DNA of 64,000 bases from Bacillus taeanensis (GTDB lineage: Bacteria > Bacillota > Bacilli > Bacillales > UBA6769): the NCBI RefSeq assembly GCF_003318295.1, contig NZ_QOCW01000008.1, positions 112,560-176,559 on the forward strand. The letters are read 5' to 3'. Every line of letters starts with the position of its first letter. Position 1 is the stretch's first letter. Both the position numbers and the translations under genes were made by a program. The notes under the pieces are model-generated. The model saw nothing but the letters and a program-made list of their open reading frames with translations, did not search any database and was not told the origin of the DNA. Below, in pieces: positions 38,314-46,428 of the stretch.

Positions 38314-38329
38314 GTAAACGTTTACGTAA
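38314..38329. promoter_or_regulatory. LacI-family operator at the second lacI-type gene
   Basis: GTAAACGTTTACGTAA with a perfect 12-bp palindrome, the best copy of the WAAACGTTTACGTWA motif, 24 bp before the start codon. Confidence 0.75.
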
Positions 38330-38586
38330 CTTATACGTTTATATTAATAAGTTTGTTGTAAAATGTCAAGCGTTTTCATTAATAATTTTTCTGATTTTTT
38401 TCTTATATGAAGTTGTTCCCTTATCCTTAGTATTTGCTAATAGAGAAGATTTATTTACAAGTTCACTGTTTCTGCCTTTACTCAATTGCAATTTCTTTCA
38501 GTTATCGTGGTATTAATTTATAATTGAATAAGAGAAAAATGATTAATAAACGATGAATCTACTAATGAAAGGACGATGAAAAGCTG

Positions 38587-39372
38587 ATGAAGCTTGGACT
38601 TAAAAATAAAAATGCCTTAGTCATTGCATCAAGCCAAGGAATTGGAAAAGCCATTGCCACAAAACTTGCCGAAGCAGGGGCAAACGTTATGCTTACAAGC
38701 CGCAGCGAGAAGAAGCTGCAAACAGTTAAAGACGAACTACAATATTTAGGCAGTGGAAAGATTCTTTTCAAAAAAGCTGACATTACCTCAATTGAAGACA
38801 TTAAAGCATTAGTAAATGAAACTGCTGAAGAGTTTGGTTCAATTGATATTCTTATTAACAATGCTGGCGGACCTCCGACTGGATCATTTGAACAAATGTC
38901 AGATGAAGACTGGCAAAATGCCTTTGAGTTAAATCTATTAAGCTATATTCGTATTATCCGCGAAGTACTTCCTCATATGAAAGAAAAAGGCGGCAAAATT
39001 ATTAATGTTGCTTCCTCTTCTGTAAAAGAGCCGATTCCAGGACTTATTTTATCAAATACGTTTCGTTTAGGGATCGTTGGTCTTACTAAAACATTAGCCA
39101 GTGAACTTGCGCCGTACGAAATATTAATTAACACAGTTGCTCCCGGTCGAATTGCCACCGATCGCCTCGCTCAGTTGGATAAAACAAATGCCGAGAAACA
39201 AGGAGTTTCAGTAGAGGAAATCGAAGCAAAAATGAAAGCCGTAATCCCGCTTGAGCGTTACGGACAGCCAGAAGAATTTGCAAACTACTCACTCTTCCTT
39301 CTTTCTGACCTAAACACTTATATGACAGGTCAAACGCTTTTAATTGACGGCGGTATGATTAAATCTGTCTAA
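38587..39372 (+). CDS. SDR-family oxidoreductase lacking the canonical YxxxK
   Basis: A 261-residue short-chain dehydrogenase fold protein: cofactor loop ASSQGIGKAIA (Gly pattern kept, first Gly replaced), NNAGG at about residues 89-93, and a normal C-terminal LIDGG. At the catalytic site, VASSSVKEPIPGLILSNTFR aligns with the usual S...Y-x3-K region but carries Ser and Arg where Tyr and Lys should be. This matches the BKR-like SDR subgroup known to lack the canonical tetrad. Start MKLGLKN is preceded by AGGACGATGAAAAGCTG, a weak site. It is monocistronic. Substrate unknown. Confidence 0.85.
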   Translation: MKLGLKNKNALVIASSQGIGKAIATKLAEAGANVMLTSRSEKKLQTVKDELQYLGSGKILFKKADITSIEDIKALVNETAEEFGSIDILINNAGGPPTGSFEQMSDEDWQNAFELNLLSYIRIIREVLPHMKEKGGKIINVASSSVKEPIPGLILSNTFRLGIVGLTKTLASELAPYEILINTVAPGRIATDRLAQLDKTNAEKQGVSVEEIEAKMKAVIPLERYGQPEEFANYSLFLLSDLNTYMTGQTLLIDGGMIKSV

Positions 39373-39380
39373 CATCAAAA

Positions 39381-39509
39381 AAGAAGAGGTTGTCTCAATA
39401 GAGTCTGACCCCCTCAAATCTATACAATATATAGCGGTTCTTCACAAAGAGTAACCGATATATTGCGTGAGGAGGGTCTGACCCTGTGCTTTTGAGACAG
39501 CCTCTTCTT
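39381..39509. terminator. Terminator of the SDR gene with a repeat element in its loop
   Basis: The arms AAGAAGAGGTTGTCTCAA (39381-39398) and the complement of TTGAGACAGCCTCTTCTT (39492-39509) form an 18-bp stem with one mismatch. Instead of a short loop they enclose about 93 bp belonging to the MITE-like repeat. This stem type is common as a terminator in Bacilli. Confidence 0.7.
39392..39498 (-). repeat. MITE/REP-like element, copy 2
   Basis: A roughly 107-bp inverted copy of the element at 26472-26576. It contains GGGTCAGACCCTCCTCA and ATTTGAGGGGGTCAGAC as imperfect ends. The pair GTCTCAA/TTGAGAC at its limits extends into the flanking terminator stem. Confidence 0.75.
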
Positions 39510-39554
39510 GATAAGATTTATTTCTAATTTCTCCAAAGTTTATAAGGGAGTTTT

Positions 39555-41135
39555 TCATATTACAACTTTCCAATTTTCATTACAGTTTGCATGAATCACT
39601 TTTCGTTCTAAAATATAGTTCGCAATTAATTCCGACATATCAATTGTAATTTCTTTTATGACTTTCTTGTCTTTATACATTTCATAATCGCCACCGCCAC
39701 CAGCACGATAGTTATTCATCACTACATCAAATTCTGCCGTTAAATCAATCGGTCTCCCATTCACATGTAGTTTAACAACACGCTCTCCAATTGGATTTGA
39801 TATTTTTAATTCGTACTCAATTCCTTCCCACATATCATAGTTATAATGCTGCGGCTTTGGCTCAACAAACTCCGGGTTAACAGCAATTTCTTTCTTTTCA
39901 TTGATGATAAAATATGTTGCCGATTTTTCTAACGCATCTTTTATATCTTGACCTGAAATCCGAATGACCTTCAATGTGTTCGGATAAACGTAATTTGAAA
40001 CAATATCGCGCATTGTAATGTGATTTTTAAAACCTGGTGACTGATTATGAAAAAGAGCTGTATTGGATATACTCACCCCAGCGGCATCCATTTGCACAGC
40101 ATTAATAAATTCAATTAATGGATTGTCCTTAAGGCGAATATCCAGTATATCCTTTACCGTCATATCTCCACTAACTATACCAATCGGTTGATCTAACCAT
40201 GTTTGCGTTTGCTCCTCACACTCGCAAGCAAGCTCTGAAATTTCACGATCTGTTTCAACTTCTTCTGTTACTTCTATTAATTCTGCTGATTTATTTTTTA
40301 TAATCCAATGATCCTGCTCTTTTTCTAGTATAAGAGTCACTTTTCCAAGCGCTTGACCGTTAAAGCTCGGCTGAATAATTGTCACTCCGTTTAATTCAGA
40401 TGCTATCGAACGATGTTGATGCCCTGTTACTAAAATGTCAATGCCATCAATATCTTTGCACATGTCGTATGCTTGATTTTCAGTTGTTAAGCTTTCTATT
40501 GCTTTTCCCGTAGCTAACTCTCTTTCAAAACCGCCGTGATAAGAAACAATAAGAACATCTGGCTTTTCATGTTTACGAATATAATACACCCATTCTTTTA
40601 CTGTTTGAAACGCATCTTTAAAAATAAGTCCCTCAATATGATGAGGGTTTTCCCAATTTGGTATGTAATGTGTTGTAACTCCTAATACTGCCGCCTTAAT
40701 ACCTTGTATTTCTTTTATAATATACGGATTTCCAAATATCGGCTTTTTCTTATGTTTATCAATAATATTTGCCGAAAGCCAAGGAAAACTCGATTCTTTT
40801 ACTGCTTGATTCAAAGTATCGATTCCGTAATTAAATTCATGATTTCCAATAACAGCAGCATCATAATTCAGAACATTCAGCACGTTTATCATTGGATTAC
40901 CTTTCTCTCTTTGATATTTTACATAATAATAAGTTAAAGGTGTTCCCTGAATCAAATCACCATTATCTAATAATAAAATATGCTCATTTATTTTTCTTTC
41001 CTTTTTTATAAGTGATGAAAGCTTTGCTAAACCGTGCTGCACTTCACTGTTATCTCCATAGTTAATAGGATAAATATTTCCGTGAATATCACTTGTTACT
41101 AAAACTGTTATTAAAAGTTGTTCACTAAACCGCAC
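39555..41135 (-). CDS. Bifunctional metallophosphatase / 5'-nucleotidase (YunD-like)
   Basis: A 526-residue protein with an N-terminal metallophosphoesterase domain (TSDIHGN, LLDNGDLIQG, IGNHEFNYG, VSYHGG, VTGHQHR: the di-metal ligands are all present) and a C-terminal 5'-nucleotidase substrate domain (about 320-500, including MNNYRAGGGGDYEMYKDK). There is no signal peptide, so it is cytoplasmic like YunD rather than secreted like UshA. The GTG start at 41135 is chosen for the AAGGGA site; an upstream TTG at 41165 has none. Substrate could be nucleotides or 2',3'-cyclic nucleotides. Confidence 0.88.
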   Translation of the reverse strand: MRFSEQLLITVLVTSDIHGNIYPINYGDNSEVQHGLAKLSSLIKKERKINEHILLLDNGDLIQGTPLTYYYVKYQREKGNPMINVLNVLNYDAAVIGNHEFNYGIDTLNQAVKESSFPWLSANIIDKHKKKPIFGNPYIIKEIQGIKAAVLGVTTHYIPNWENPHHIEGLIFKDAFQTVKEWVYYIRKHEKPDVLIVSYHGGFERELATGKAIESLTTENQAYDMCKDIDGIDILVTGHQHRSIASELNGVTIIQPSFNGQALGKVTLILEKEQDHWIIKNKSAELIEVTEEVETDREISELACECEEQTQTWLDQPIGIVSGDMTVKDILDIRLKDNPLIEFINAVQMDAAGVSISNTALFHNQSPGFKNHITMRDIVSNYVYPNTLKVIRISGQDIKDALEKSATYFIINEKKEIAVNPEFVEPKPQHYNYDMWEGIEYELKISNPIGERVVKLHVNGRPIDLTAEFDVVMNNYRAGGGGDYEMYKDKKVIKEITIDMSELIANYILERKVIHANCNENWKVVI

Positions 41136-41742
41136 TTTCTTCCCTTCTTTCCGTTCATAATCCAAAGAAACGTCTTATTAATAACTTTACTTCTGTTCAT
41201 AAGCAGCGTATTGCCTGTCTGATTGCTTCTGATCTTCTTCAATTTGGAATTTGATTTAACTAATCTAATATATCTTGATCAGCGATTGCATCAAATGATA
41301 GTTGATGCAATCGCCGGTTTGAATTTACCTCCATACAAAATCAATCCTTTATAAAACACCTATTCGCTACTAGATACCTATTGTGAACGATTTATTTTAA
41401 GGATGGATATAGACAAATACCCAAGAAAAACTTATACAATTAAACAGTAATAGCTAAAGCAAAAAAAGATCCCTTTTTAGAAAAAGTTGAAATATGAGTT
41501 TCCCACAGTTTTCTATTTGCAAATAATTTTTTTATTAAAAATAAATTGCAGACCCTCAAAGAAAACGCTATCATATAGGTATTAATATATTTATAATATT
41601 TCTTTAATCACCGTTTATTTAATATTAGATATCCTCTTTCTTTCAACTTCTTTAACTAATTTTTCCCTTGGTTGCTGTAAAGGTGGTTTTTGTATAAATT
41701 TTTTATTATATAGTTACCTATAGAGTAGGAGTAGAAATATTC
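41136..41742. other. 607-bp divergent intergenic region
   Basis: It lies between the divergent 5'-nucleotidase and diguanylate cyclase genes. It holds a 13-bp perfect inverted repeat (41282-41314), otherwise AT-rich DNA with no coding frame. Promoters for both genes must lie here but were not resolved. Confidence 0.5.
41282..41314. other. 13-bp perfect inverted repeat in the divergent region
   Basis: GCGATTGCATCAA and its complement TTGATGCAATCGC with a 7-base spacer. No T-tract follows on either side and no gene ends here, so it is more likely an operator or RNA structure than a terminator. Confidence 0.55.
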
Positions 41743-42870
41743 ATGTTATTTAAAAACAGTAAAACTGTCTATATTGTTCTTTTTTCTGTTTTACTACTTG
41801 ATTACAATGAGGAAGCTGTTCTTCATTTGTTTAATCTTTCTCAACATCATAGTTTGAAAACTTTTCTTGATGAAGGAATTTGGGTTACCGGAATACTTTT
41901 ACTTACTTTCTTAAGCCGCAGCACACATAAACTAAAGAAAGATGCCCAAGGAAATGAACAGCAGCAATCACTCGTTGACTTTTCTCCAGAAGCTATTATT
42001 ATTGTGAAGAAACATAAACTTCTTTATGCCAATTCGACAACCGTTGATTTGCTTGAGGCTGAAAATGATAGAGAGCTTATTGGAAAGTCGCTTTTATATT
42101 TTGTTCATCCTTCCTCACTTTTAACATTGTGTGATTTCTTCAAAAAATATACTAATGAAGAGGGTTTTGACAGCGTCATTCGTTCAGAAATGAAGTTTAA
42201 AACACTGACTAACAATGTGATTGATGTTGAACTTACTTCCATTCCTATGCAGTATAAAGGGCAAACTGCAAGAGAAATAGTCATCAGAAACATTACGGAT
42301 AAGAAAGTGAAGGAAGAACTTATTCAATTTATTGCTTATCATGATCCACTAACTAACCTGCCCAATCGTAGATTTTTTGAAGAAACATTAACACAAACTT
42401 TAACAGATGCCAAATATACACAAAGTATGTTAGCTGTACTCTTTATTGACCTCGATGGATTCAAACAAGTTAATGATACGTTGGGTCATCACAGCGGCGA
42501 TTTATTGTTAAAAGACATGGCGAAACGACTTGTAAAATGTGTGCGAAAAAGTGATACAGTCTCTCGTCTAGGAGGAGATGAATTTACAATATTATTACCT
42601 AATACCGACAAGAAGTTTGTGCTTCAAATTGCGCAAAGGATTATTAAAGCATTGGAAAATCCTGTTTTAATTGAAGGGAAATCGGTTCAAGTTTCACCGA
42701 GCATCGGAATTTCATGGTGTGATTCCAATAAAACAAAGCATAAGACATGTCAAACGTTAATAAAGCAGGCAGACAGTGCAATGTATTACGTAAAACAGCA
42801 CGGAAAAAATAACTTTTTTATTTATGATGAAAGTTTTGATCAGAATAGTAAAAAAGAAAGCACTGTATGA
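41743..42870 (+). CDS. Membrane-bound PAS-GGDEF diguanylate cyclase
   Basis: A 375-residue c-di-GMP synthase. Two N-terminal hydrophobic segments (about 8-24 and 47-60), a PAS domain (about 73-185) and a GGDEF domain (about 203-368). The active-site motif is intact, GGDEF at 277-281, and an inhibitory I-site RKSD lies at 268-271, five residues before it, so product feedback is expected. PAS suggests a bound signal such as redox or a ligand. RBS AGGAG precedes ATG. The stop codon lies inside the terminator hairpin. Confidence 0.94.
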   Translation: MLFKNSKTVYIVLFSVLLLDYNEEAVLHLFNLSQHHSLKTFLDEGIWVTGILLLTFLSRSTHKLKKDAQGNEQQQSLVDFSPEAIIIVKKHKLLYANSTTVDLLEAENDRELIGKSLLYFVHPSSLLTLCDFFKKYTNEEGFDSVIRSEMKFKTLTNNVIDVELTSIPMQYKGQTAREIVIRNITDKKVKEELIQFIAYHDPLTNLPNRRFFEETLTQTLTDAKYTQSMLAVLFIDLDGFKQVNDTLGHHSGDLLLKDMAKRLVKCVRKSDTVSRLGGDEFTILLPNTDKKFVLQIAQRIIKALENPVLIEGKSVQVSPSIGISWCDSNKTKHKTCQTLIKQADSAMYYVKQHGKNNFFIYDESFDQNSKKESTV

Positions 42871-42888
42871 TGTAGTGCTTTCTTTTTT
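42850..42888 (+). terminator. Terminator overlapping the end of the diguanylate cyclase gene
   Basis: A 14-bp stem AAAAAAGAAAGCAC/GTGCTTTCTTTTTT with an 11-base loop that contains the TGA stop at 42868-42870. Ends in a T run. Confidence 0.9.
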
Positions 42889-42902
42889 ACTTTCAGCAAC
42901 AC

Positions 42903-43742
42903 TTATTTATCATTTATTGTTCGCCACGTATGAATCAATCCTTGAGCGATCGGTCGAATGACATCCTTATCTGTTAAGTATGCACGATGCGAAAGCGGAT
43001 TCCAGCTTTCCAACACATTTCCTATATTTACTGCTCTATCCTCCGTAACAGCTTTATAATACTCCGCGTTTACATTTTTCAAAGGATATCCTAAAATATC
43101 ATCTTTATCATAAAAATTAATCCATTCACCTTTAAGCTCTGGATAATAGTCATTAAGTTTTTTCGAGGGAATATGGATGGGGCTATCGAAGTCGTGATAG
43201 CGAAGACTCCATAACGGTAAAGTAGTTCCTAGTGTATAAAATAAATTTAACGTGTCACCCGCTTCTAAAGGAGATAAATCACTAACAGATAATTTAGCTT
43301 GTAAATCATAAAAATAGTCACTTGCAATAACTGACCCTAAACTGTGAGAAATTATACATAGTGGTGCAGTTTCACCAGCTTTTTTTGAGAGCTGATAAAG
43401 GGATTCTTTCACTTTATCATGAACACGTTCATAGTTTTGCTTTCCTACTTTAACAGGTTGATAGGCAATTGTATCAGCAAGAAAATGGATTACAAAGCGC
43501 CTTAGCTGCATCCAACGAAGCTGTTCGTTTACGACAAGTTTTTGAAACAGCTCCTCTTCTTGTTCTTCAAATACGTCCGCCCAACAAACTGATTCAATTA
43601 CAATTTGTGAATCTGGATCATTCGTAAAGAGCTTTAGCTGTTTTTTTGCCTCTTCTTGAATAAGCTGTATAACCTTTTCAGCAAAATTTTCTTTTTGGTT
43701 TCCCATTCCATGAATAATTGCTGCGGCAACTTTTTGTGTCAT
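42903..43742 (-). CDS. Alpha/beta-hydrolase-like protein (putative lipase/esterase)
   Basis: A 279-residue cytoplasmic protein. N-terminal AAAIIHGMGNQ is the oxyanion-hole region and CIISHSLGSVIASDYFYDLQ contains the nucleophile elbow SHSLG (GxSxG with first Gly replaced by Ser). The C-terminal His is plausibly in LSHRAYL or IHTWR. The start MTQKVAAAI is chosen because AGGGGA lies 7-8 bases upstream; a longer form from 43808 lacks a clear ribosome site. Physiological role unknown. Confidence 0.75.
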   Translation of the reverse strand: MTQKVAAAIIHGMGNQKENFAEKVIQLIQEEAKKQLKLFTNDPDSQIVIESVCWADVFEEQEEELFQKLVVNEQLRWMQLRRFVIHFLADTIAYQPVKVGKQNYERVHDKVKESLYQLSKKAGETAPLCIISHSLGSVIASDYFYDLQAKLSVSDLSPLEAGDTLNLFYTLGTTLPLWSLRYHDFDSPIHIPSKKLNDYYPELKGEWINFYDKDDILGYPLKNVNAEYYKAVTEDRAVNIGNVLESWNPLSHRAYLTDKDVIRPIAQGLIHTWRTINDK

Positions 43743-43871
43743 ATTTGTCTCCCCTTTTAAACTATATGCAAGCTGATAAGTAACATCATAATATTGTATT
43801 TTATTCACCTACATATCTAAAAGGTTCTTACTATAAGATAGGAAAAAACTCAAATTTGAATTATAAAAGGA

Positions 43872-43907
43872 AAACACGCCAATCCTACTACTTGGATTCG
43901 CGTGTTT
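43872..43907 (-). terminator. Terminator of the wrbA-type gene
   Basis: Imperfect stem AAACACG..AATCC/GGATT..CGTGTTT with a 9-base loop, directly after the stop at 43918 and followed by T/A-rich DNA on the minus strand. Confidence 0.8.
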
Positions 43908-43917
43908 CTTTTCATAT

Positions 43918-44529
43918 TTATTGGTTTCCATTTTTAATCCACTCAGCAACTGATATTGTACGTTTTGCTTGATATTTAATCGCAGCTTCTACATCTTCTT
44001 TCATATTACCGTCTTGATCAACACTTACACTTGTGCCGTACGGATTACCACCTGCTGCAAAAATAGATCCATCCGTATAGCCCGGTGCAGCAACAATTGC
44101 TCCCCAGTGATACATTGTAATATACAGAGCAAGAATTGTTTGTTCTTGACCGCCATGAGGGTTTTGCGCAGATGTCATTGCACTTACGGCTTTGTTTGCG
44201 AGCTTTCCATTAAACCAAAGTCCACCTGTTGTATCAAGAAACTGCTTCATTTGAGCCGGTACATTTCCAAATCGCGTTGGCATACTGAAGATAATTGCAT
44301 CCGCCCACTCCAGGTCATCTAATGATACTTCAGGTACATCGCTTGTTTCTTCAAGATGGGCTTTCCATGCTGGGTTTGATTCAATAGCCTCTTGTGGTGC
44401 AAGCTCTGGCACCTTTAATACTTTTACTGCAGCTCCTGCTTCTTTTGCACCTTCTTCCGCCCATTTTGCCATCTTATAGTTTGTTCCTGTTGAACTGTAA
44501 TAAACAATCGCTAAGTTTACATTTGACAT
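43918..44529 (-). CDS. wrbA: WrbA-type NAD(P)H:quinone oxidoreductase
   Basis: A 203-residue flavodoxin-fold FMN enzyme that reduces quinones by two electrons. FMN phosphate loop YYSSTGTNYKMAKW (about 9-22), SMPTRFGNVPAQMKQFLD (about 80-97), and the C-terminal GGNPYGTSVSVDQDG region. RBS GGGGAAG precedes ATG. It is monocistronic. Two close matches to the MhqR operator (TATCT-N8-AGATA) lie 111-191 bp upstream, pointing to induction by quinones or catechols. Confidence 0.93.
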   Translation of the reverse strand: MSNVNLAIVYYSSTGTNYKMAKWAEEGAKEAGAAVKVLKVPELAPQEAIESNPAWKAHLEETSDVPEVSLDDLEWADAIIFSMPTRFGNVPAQMKQFLDTTGGLWFNGKLANKAVSAMTSAQNPHGGQEQTILALYITMYHWGAIVAAPGYTDGSIFAAGGNPYGTSVSVDQDGNMKEDVEAAIKYQAKRTISVAEWIKNGNQ

Positions 44530-44639
44530 CGTTCATCTTCCCCTTTCCATTTCACAAAAATTATTTTCCCTTAAATTTTGAGTTCATATACCCCTTACCC
44601 TGAATTCAAACTAGTTAAGCCTTATACTATTAATTCTTA

Positions 44640-44657
44640 TATCTTTAATTCGAGATA
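44640..44657. promoter_or_regulatory. MhqR-like operator, copy 1, upstream of wrbA
   Basis: TATCTTTAATTCGAGATA, two mismatches from the B. subtilis MhqR box (tATCTcgaAtTCgAGATa). The second box is 63 bp further upstream, six helical turns apart. Confidence 0.6.
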
Positions 44658-44702
44658 TATAAGTAATAAAAATCGCAATATGCATACTATTAACAAGTAA
44701 TT

Positions 44703-44720
44703 TATCTCGATTTCAAGATA
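44703..44720. promoter_or_regulatory. MhqR-like operator, copy 2, upstream of wrbA
   Basis: TATCTCGATTTCAAGATA, again two mismatches from the MhqR box and keeping both TATCT and AGATA arms. Confidence 0.6.
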
Positions 44721-44901
44721 ATTATAAAGTTTAACTATTTGTTTTGTCAATCATAAATAATTTAATAATCTTTAAATTATTTATATATTGAAATTAATTT
44801 ATTTAACATTTTACATTCTAGCACTTTCCTTCTAATCGTTGTTTATTAATTTTTAATGGTGGAAATGTGGATAATAGCGCAACTATTTTATTGGAGGGAT
44901 T

Positions 44902-45144
44902 ATGATGAGAGAATATCAACTAAACACATTAAAACCAGGTGAAAACTATTCAGCAAAAGAGCTCGATAGTTTTGTTTCCACAACAGATGTTATTCTCGTT
45001 TCTAGTAATACTTCTGAACTTTTCTCTGATCCAGATCGCGAATATAAAGTAACAATGGAATTAGATGGCTGCTTTGAGCATTCATCTACGAATGGAGAAA
45101 AACAGTTTCGTAACAAAAGAGTATATGTCGTCGAAAAAACATAA
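44902..45144 (+). CDS. Small protein of unknown function (80 aa)
   Basis: MMREYQLNTLKPGENYSAKE begins an 80-residue soluble, slightly acidic protein with predicted beta-rich content (VTMELDGCFE, NKRVYVVEKT). GGAGGG lies 6-9 bases before the first of two adjacent ATGs. No family is recognised. It is a single gene between wrbA-type and the GsiB-like gene. Confidence 0.6.
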   Translation: MMREYQLNTLKPGENYSAKELDSFVSTTDVILVSSNTSELFSDPDREYKVTMELDGCFEHSSTNGEKQFRNKRVYVVEKT

Positions 45145-45334
45145 TAACTTTGTTTAATAGCCATATTGAAACTAATTCTAAACCCAAAAAACTATTTTAA
45201 TAAAATATATTACTTATGAACTAATCAGCGATAGGAAGATTTCCTTAAATGTTTATTAAAATGTTTCAAGCTTTAATAACCGTGGAAAGACAATGAACGT
45301 ACACATAAAAATTCACTTTAAGGAGGAGTTACAC

Positions 45335-45640
45335 ATGGCAAACAATAATAACACTAACAGCAAAATGAGTTATGAGGAAGCTGGAAGAAAAGGCGGAGAA
45401 CAAACAAGCAAAAATCATGACAAGGAATTTTACCAAGAAATTGGGCAAAAGGGCGGAGAAACAACAAAACAAAACCATAATCAATCTTTTTATGAAGACA
45501 TCGGTGAAAAAGGTGGAGAACAAACAAGCAAAAATCACGACAAAGAATTCTATCAAGAAATTGGGCAAAAAGGCGGAGAACGAAGCCGTAATAACAATAA
45601 CTCTTCTAATAGCAGTAAAAATAATAATAACAACAATTAA
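45335..45640 (+). CDS. GsiB-like general stress protein with KGG repeats
   Basis: A 101-residue hydrophilic protein made of about three 20-residue repeats (KGGEQTSKNHDKEFYQEIGQ type) with the KGG stress-induced repeat motif, followed by an Asn/Ser-rich tail. This is the family of B. subtilis GsiB, a sigma-B-dependent hydrophilin-like protein thought to protect during desiccation or osmotic stress. The start MANNNN is chosen because AAGGAGG lies 8 bases upstream; an earlier in-frame ATG has no site. GTTTCA (45263) resembles a sigma-B -35 but the -10 is poor. Confidence 0.88.
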   Translation: MANNNNTNSKMSYEEAGRKGGEQTSKNHDKEFYQEIGQKGGETTKQNHNQSFYEDIGEKGGEQTSKNHDKEFYQEIGQKGGERSRNNNNSSNSSKNNNNNN

Positions 45641-45644
45641 TTTA

Positions 45645-45673
45645 TTAAAAGAACGAGCACCGCTCGTTCTTTT
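45645..45673 (+). terminator. Terminator of the GsiB-like gene
   Basis: Stem AAAGAACGAGC/GCTCGTTCTTT with a 3-base loop and a T run, 5 bp after the stop. Confidence 0.92.
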
Positions 45674-45736
45674 CTTCCCTATTTGAGATTCTTATTATGT
45701 TATCATTTATTTTAATGTAAGAAAGGAGATCGTTTA

Positions 45737-46063
45737 ATGTCTATTGAACAGCCAAAGAATGAAGCAAAAAATATTGATCAAACAATTGACCAAATGAGTA
45801 ATGAGAAGAAAGATGAAATTTTAAGTAACTTTGAAGAATTTAAAAGTTATCTAGGAGATAAAGTAGAATGGGGCAAAAAATTAAAATTAAGTGAAGAAAC
45901 ATTAGCAAAAGGTGCAGAAAAAGCAGCAAATTATTTAGCAGAGCATGAGGAACCACGCAACCGCGAAGAGAATTTATTACGTGAATTATGGAAAGTTGGA
46001 ACAGAAGAAGAACAACATAAACTTGCTCATATGCTTGTTAAACTTGTTGATGAGGAGAAATAA
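45737..46063 (+). CDS. DUF3243 family protein (YmfJ-like)
   Basis: A 108-residue acidic, helical protein. Segments FKSYLGDKVEWGKKLKLSEE, YLAEHEEPRNREENLLRELW and GTEEEQHKLAHMLVKLV match the DUF3243 pattern of YmfJ and relatives. RBS AAGGAG precedes ATG. Cytoplasmic, no enzymatic motif. Function unknown. Single gene with its own terminator. Confidence 0.85.
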   Translation: MSIEQPKNEAKNIDQTIDQMSNEKKDEILSNFEEFKSYLGDKVEWGKKLKLSEETLAKGAEKAANYLAEHEEPRNREENLLRELWKVGTEEEQHKLAHMLVKLVDEEK

Positions 46064-46077
46064 CTAATAAACTTACG

Positions 46078-46112
46078 TAGAGAAGGTTGACAGTCAATCT
46101 TCTCTATTTTTT
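46078..46112 (+). terminator. Terminator of the DUF3243 gene
   Basis: Stem AGAGAAGGTTGAC/GTCAATCTTCTCT (one G-T type mismatch) and T-rich tail, 15 bp after the stop. Confidence 0.8.
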
Positions 46113-46142
46113 AAGAATCTATTATTCAATAATTGTTATTGT

Positions 46143-46233
46143 CAAAGGGAAGCATTTCCACAGTTAGGTTGTCATCACGTGATACTTTCGCCGGCTTAAT
46201 TAGCAGCGGGTCGTTGTTAGCAAGACCTTTGCC
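46143..46233 (+). ncRNA. yybP-ykoY manganese riboswitch aptamer
   Basis: The leader of the TerC-type gene contains the family's conserved 5' CAAAGGGAAGC and 3' TTAGCAAGACCTTTGCC, whose AAAGG and CCTTT pair in P1, with GCCGGCTT between as in the ykoY and yybP leaders. Mn2+ binding joins the two internal loops. The expression platform is the strong terminator at 46261-46299, so Mn2+ should allow transcription of the exporter gene. Confidence 0.87.
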
Positions 46234-46260
46234 TGTTAGGTGAAGGACTTTTCTCTGTTT

Positions 46261-46299
46261 AATGACCTTTACCTACACAGGTAAAGGTCATTTTTGTTT
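46261..46299 (+). terminator. Riboswitch expression-platform terminator
   Basis: A 14-bp perfect stem AATGACCTTTACCT/AGGTAAAGGTCATT with loop ACAC and a T run, 130 bp upstream of the TerC-type gene. Its 5' arm contains GACCTTT, the same string as the aptamer 3' end, consistent with alternate pairing. Confidence 0.9.
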
Positions 46300-46428
46300 A
46301 CATAAATACTCTTTCGGCTAACAAGAACATACTCTTTTTCATTATGTTCATACTAATAAAAAGAATTGTAGGCAGATACAGCAAATTATATTTTTAAATT
46401 TACAACAGTTAATTAAGGAGGAATTGTA

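Noticed and set aside
45263..45287. Sigma-B promoter of the GsiB-like gene (GTTTCA-N13-GTGGAA)
   Set aside because: The -10 half matches the consensus GGGTAT at only three of six positions.
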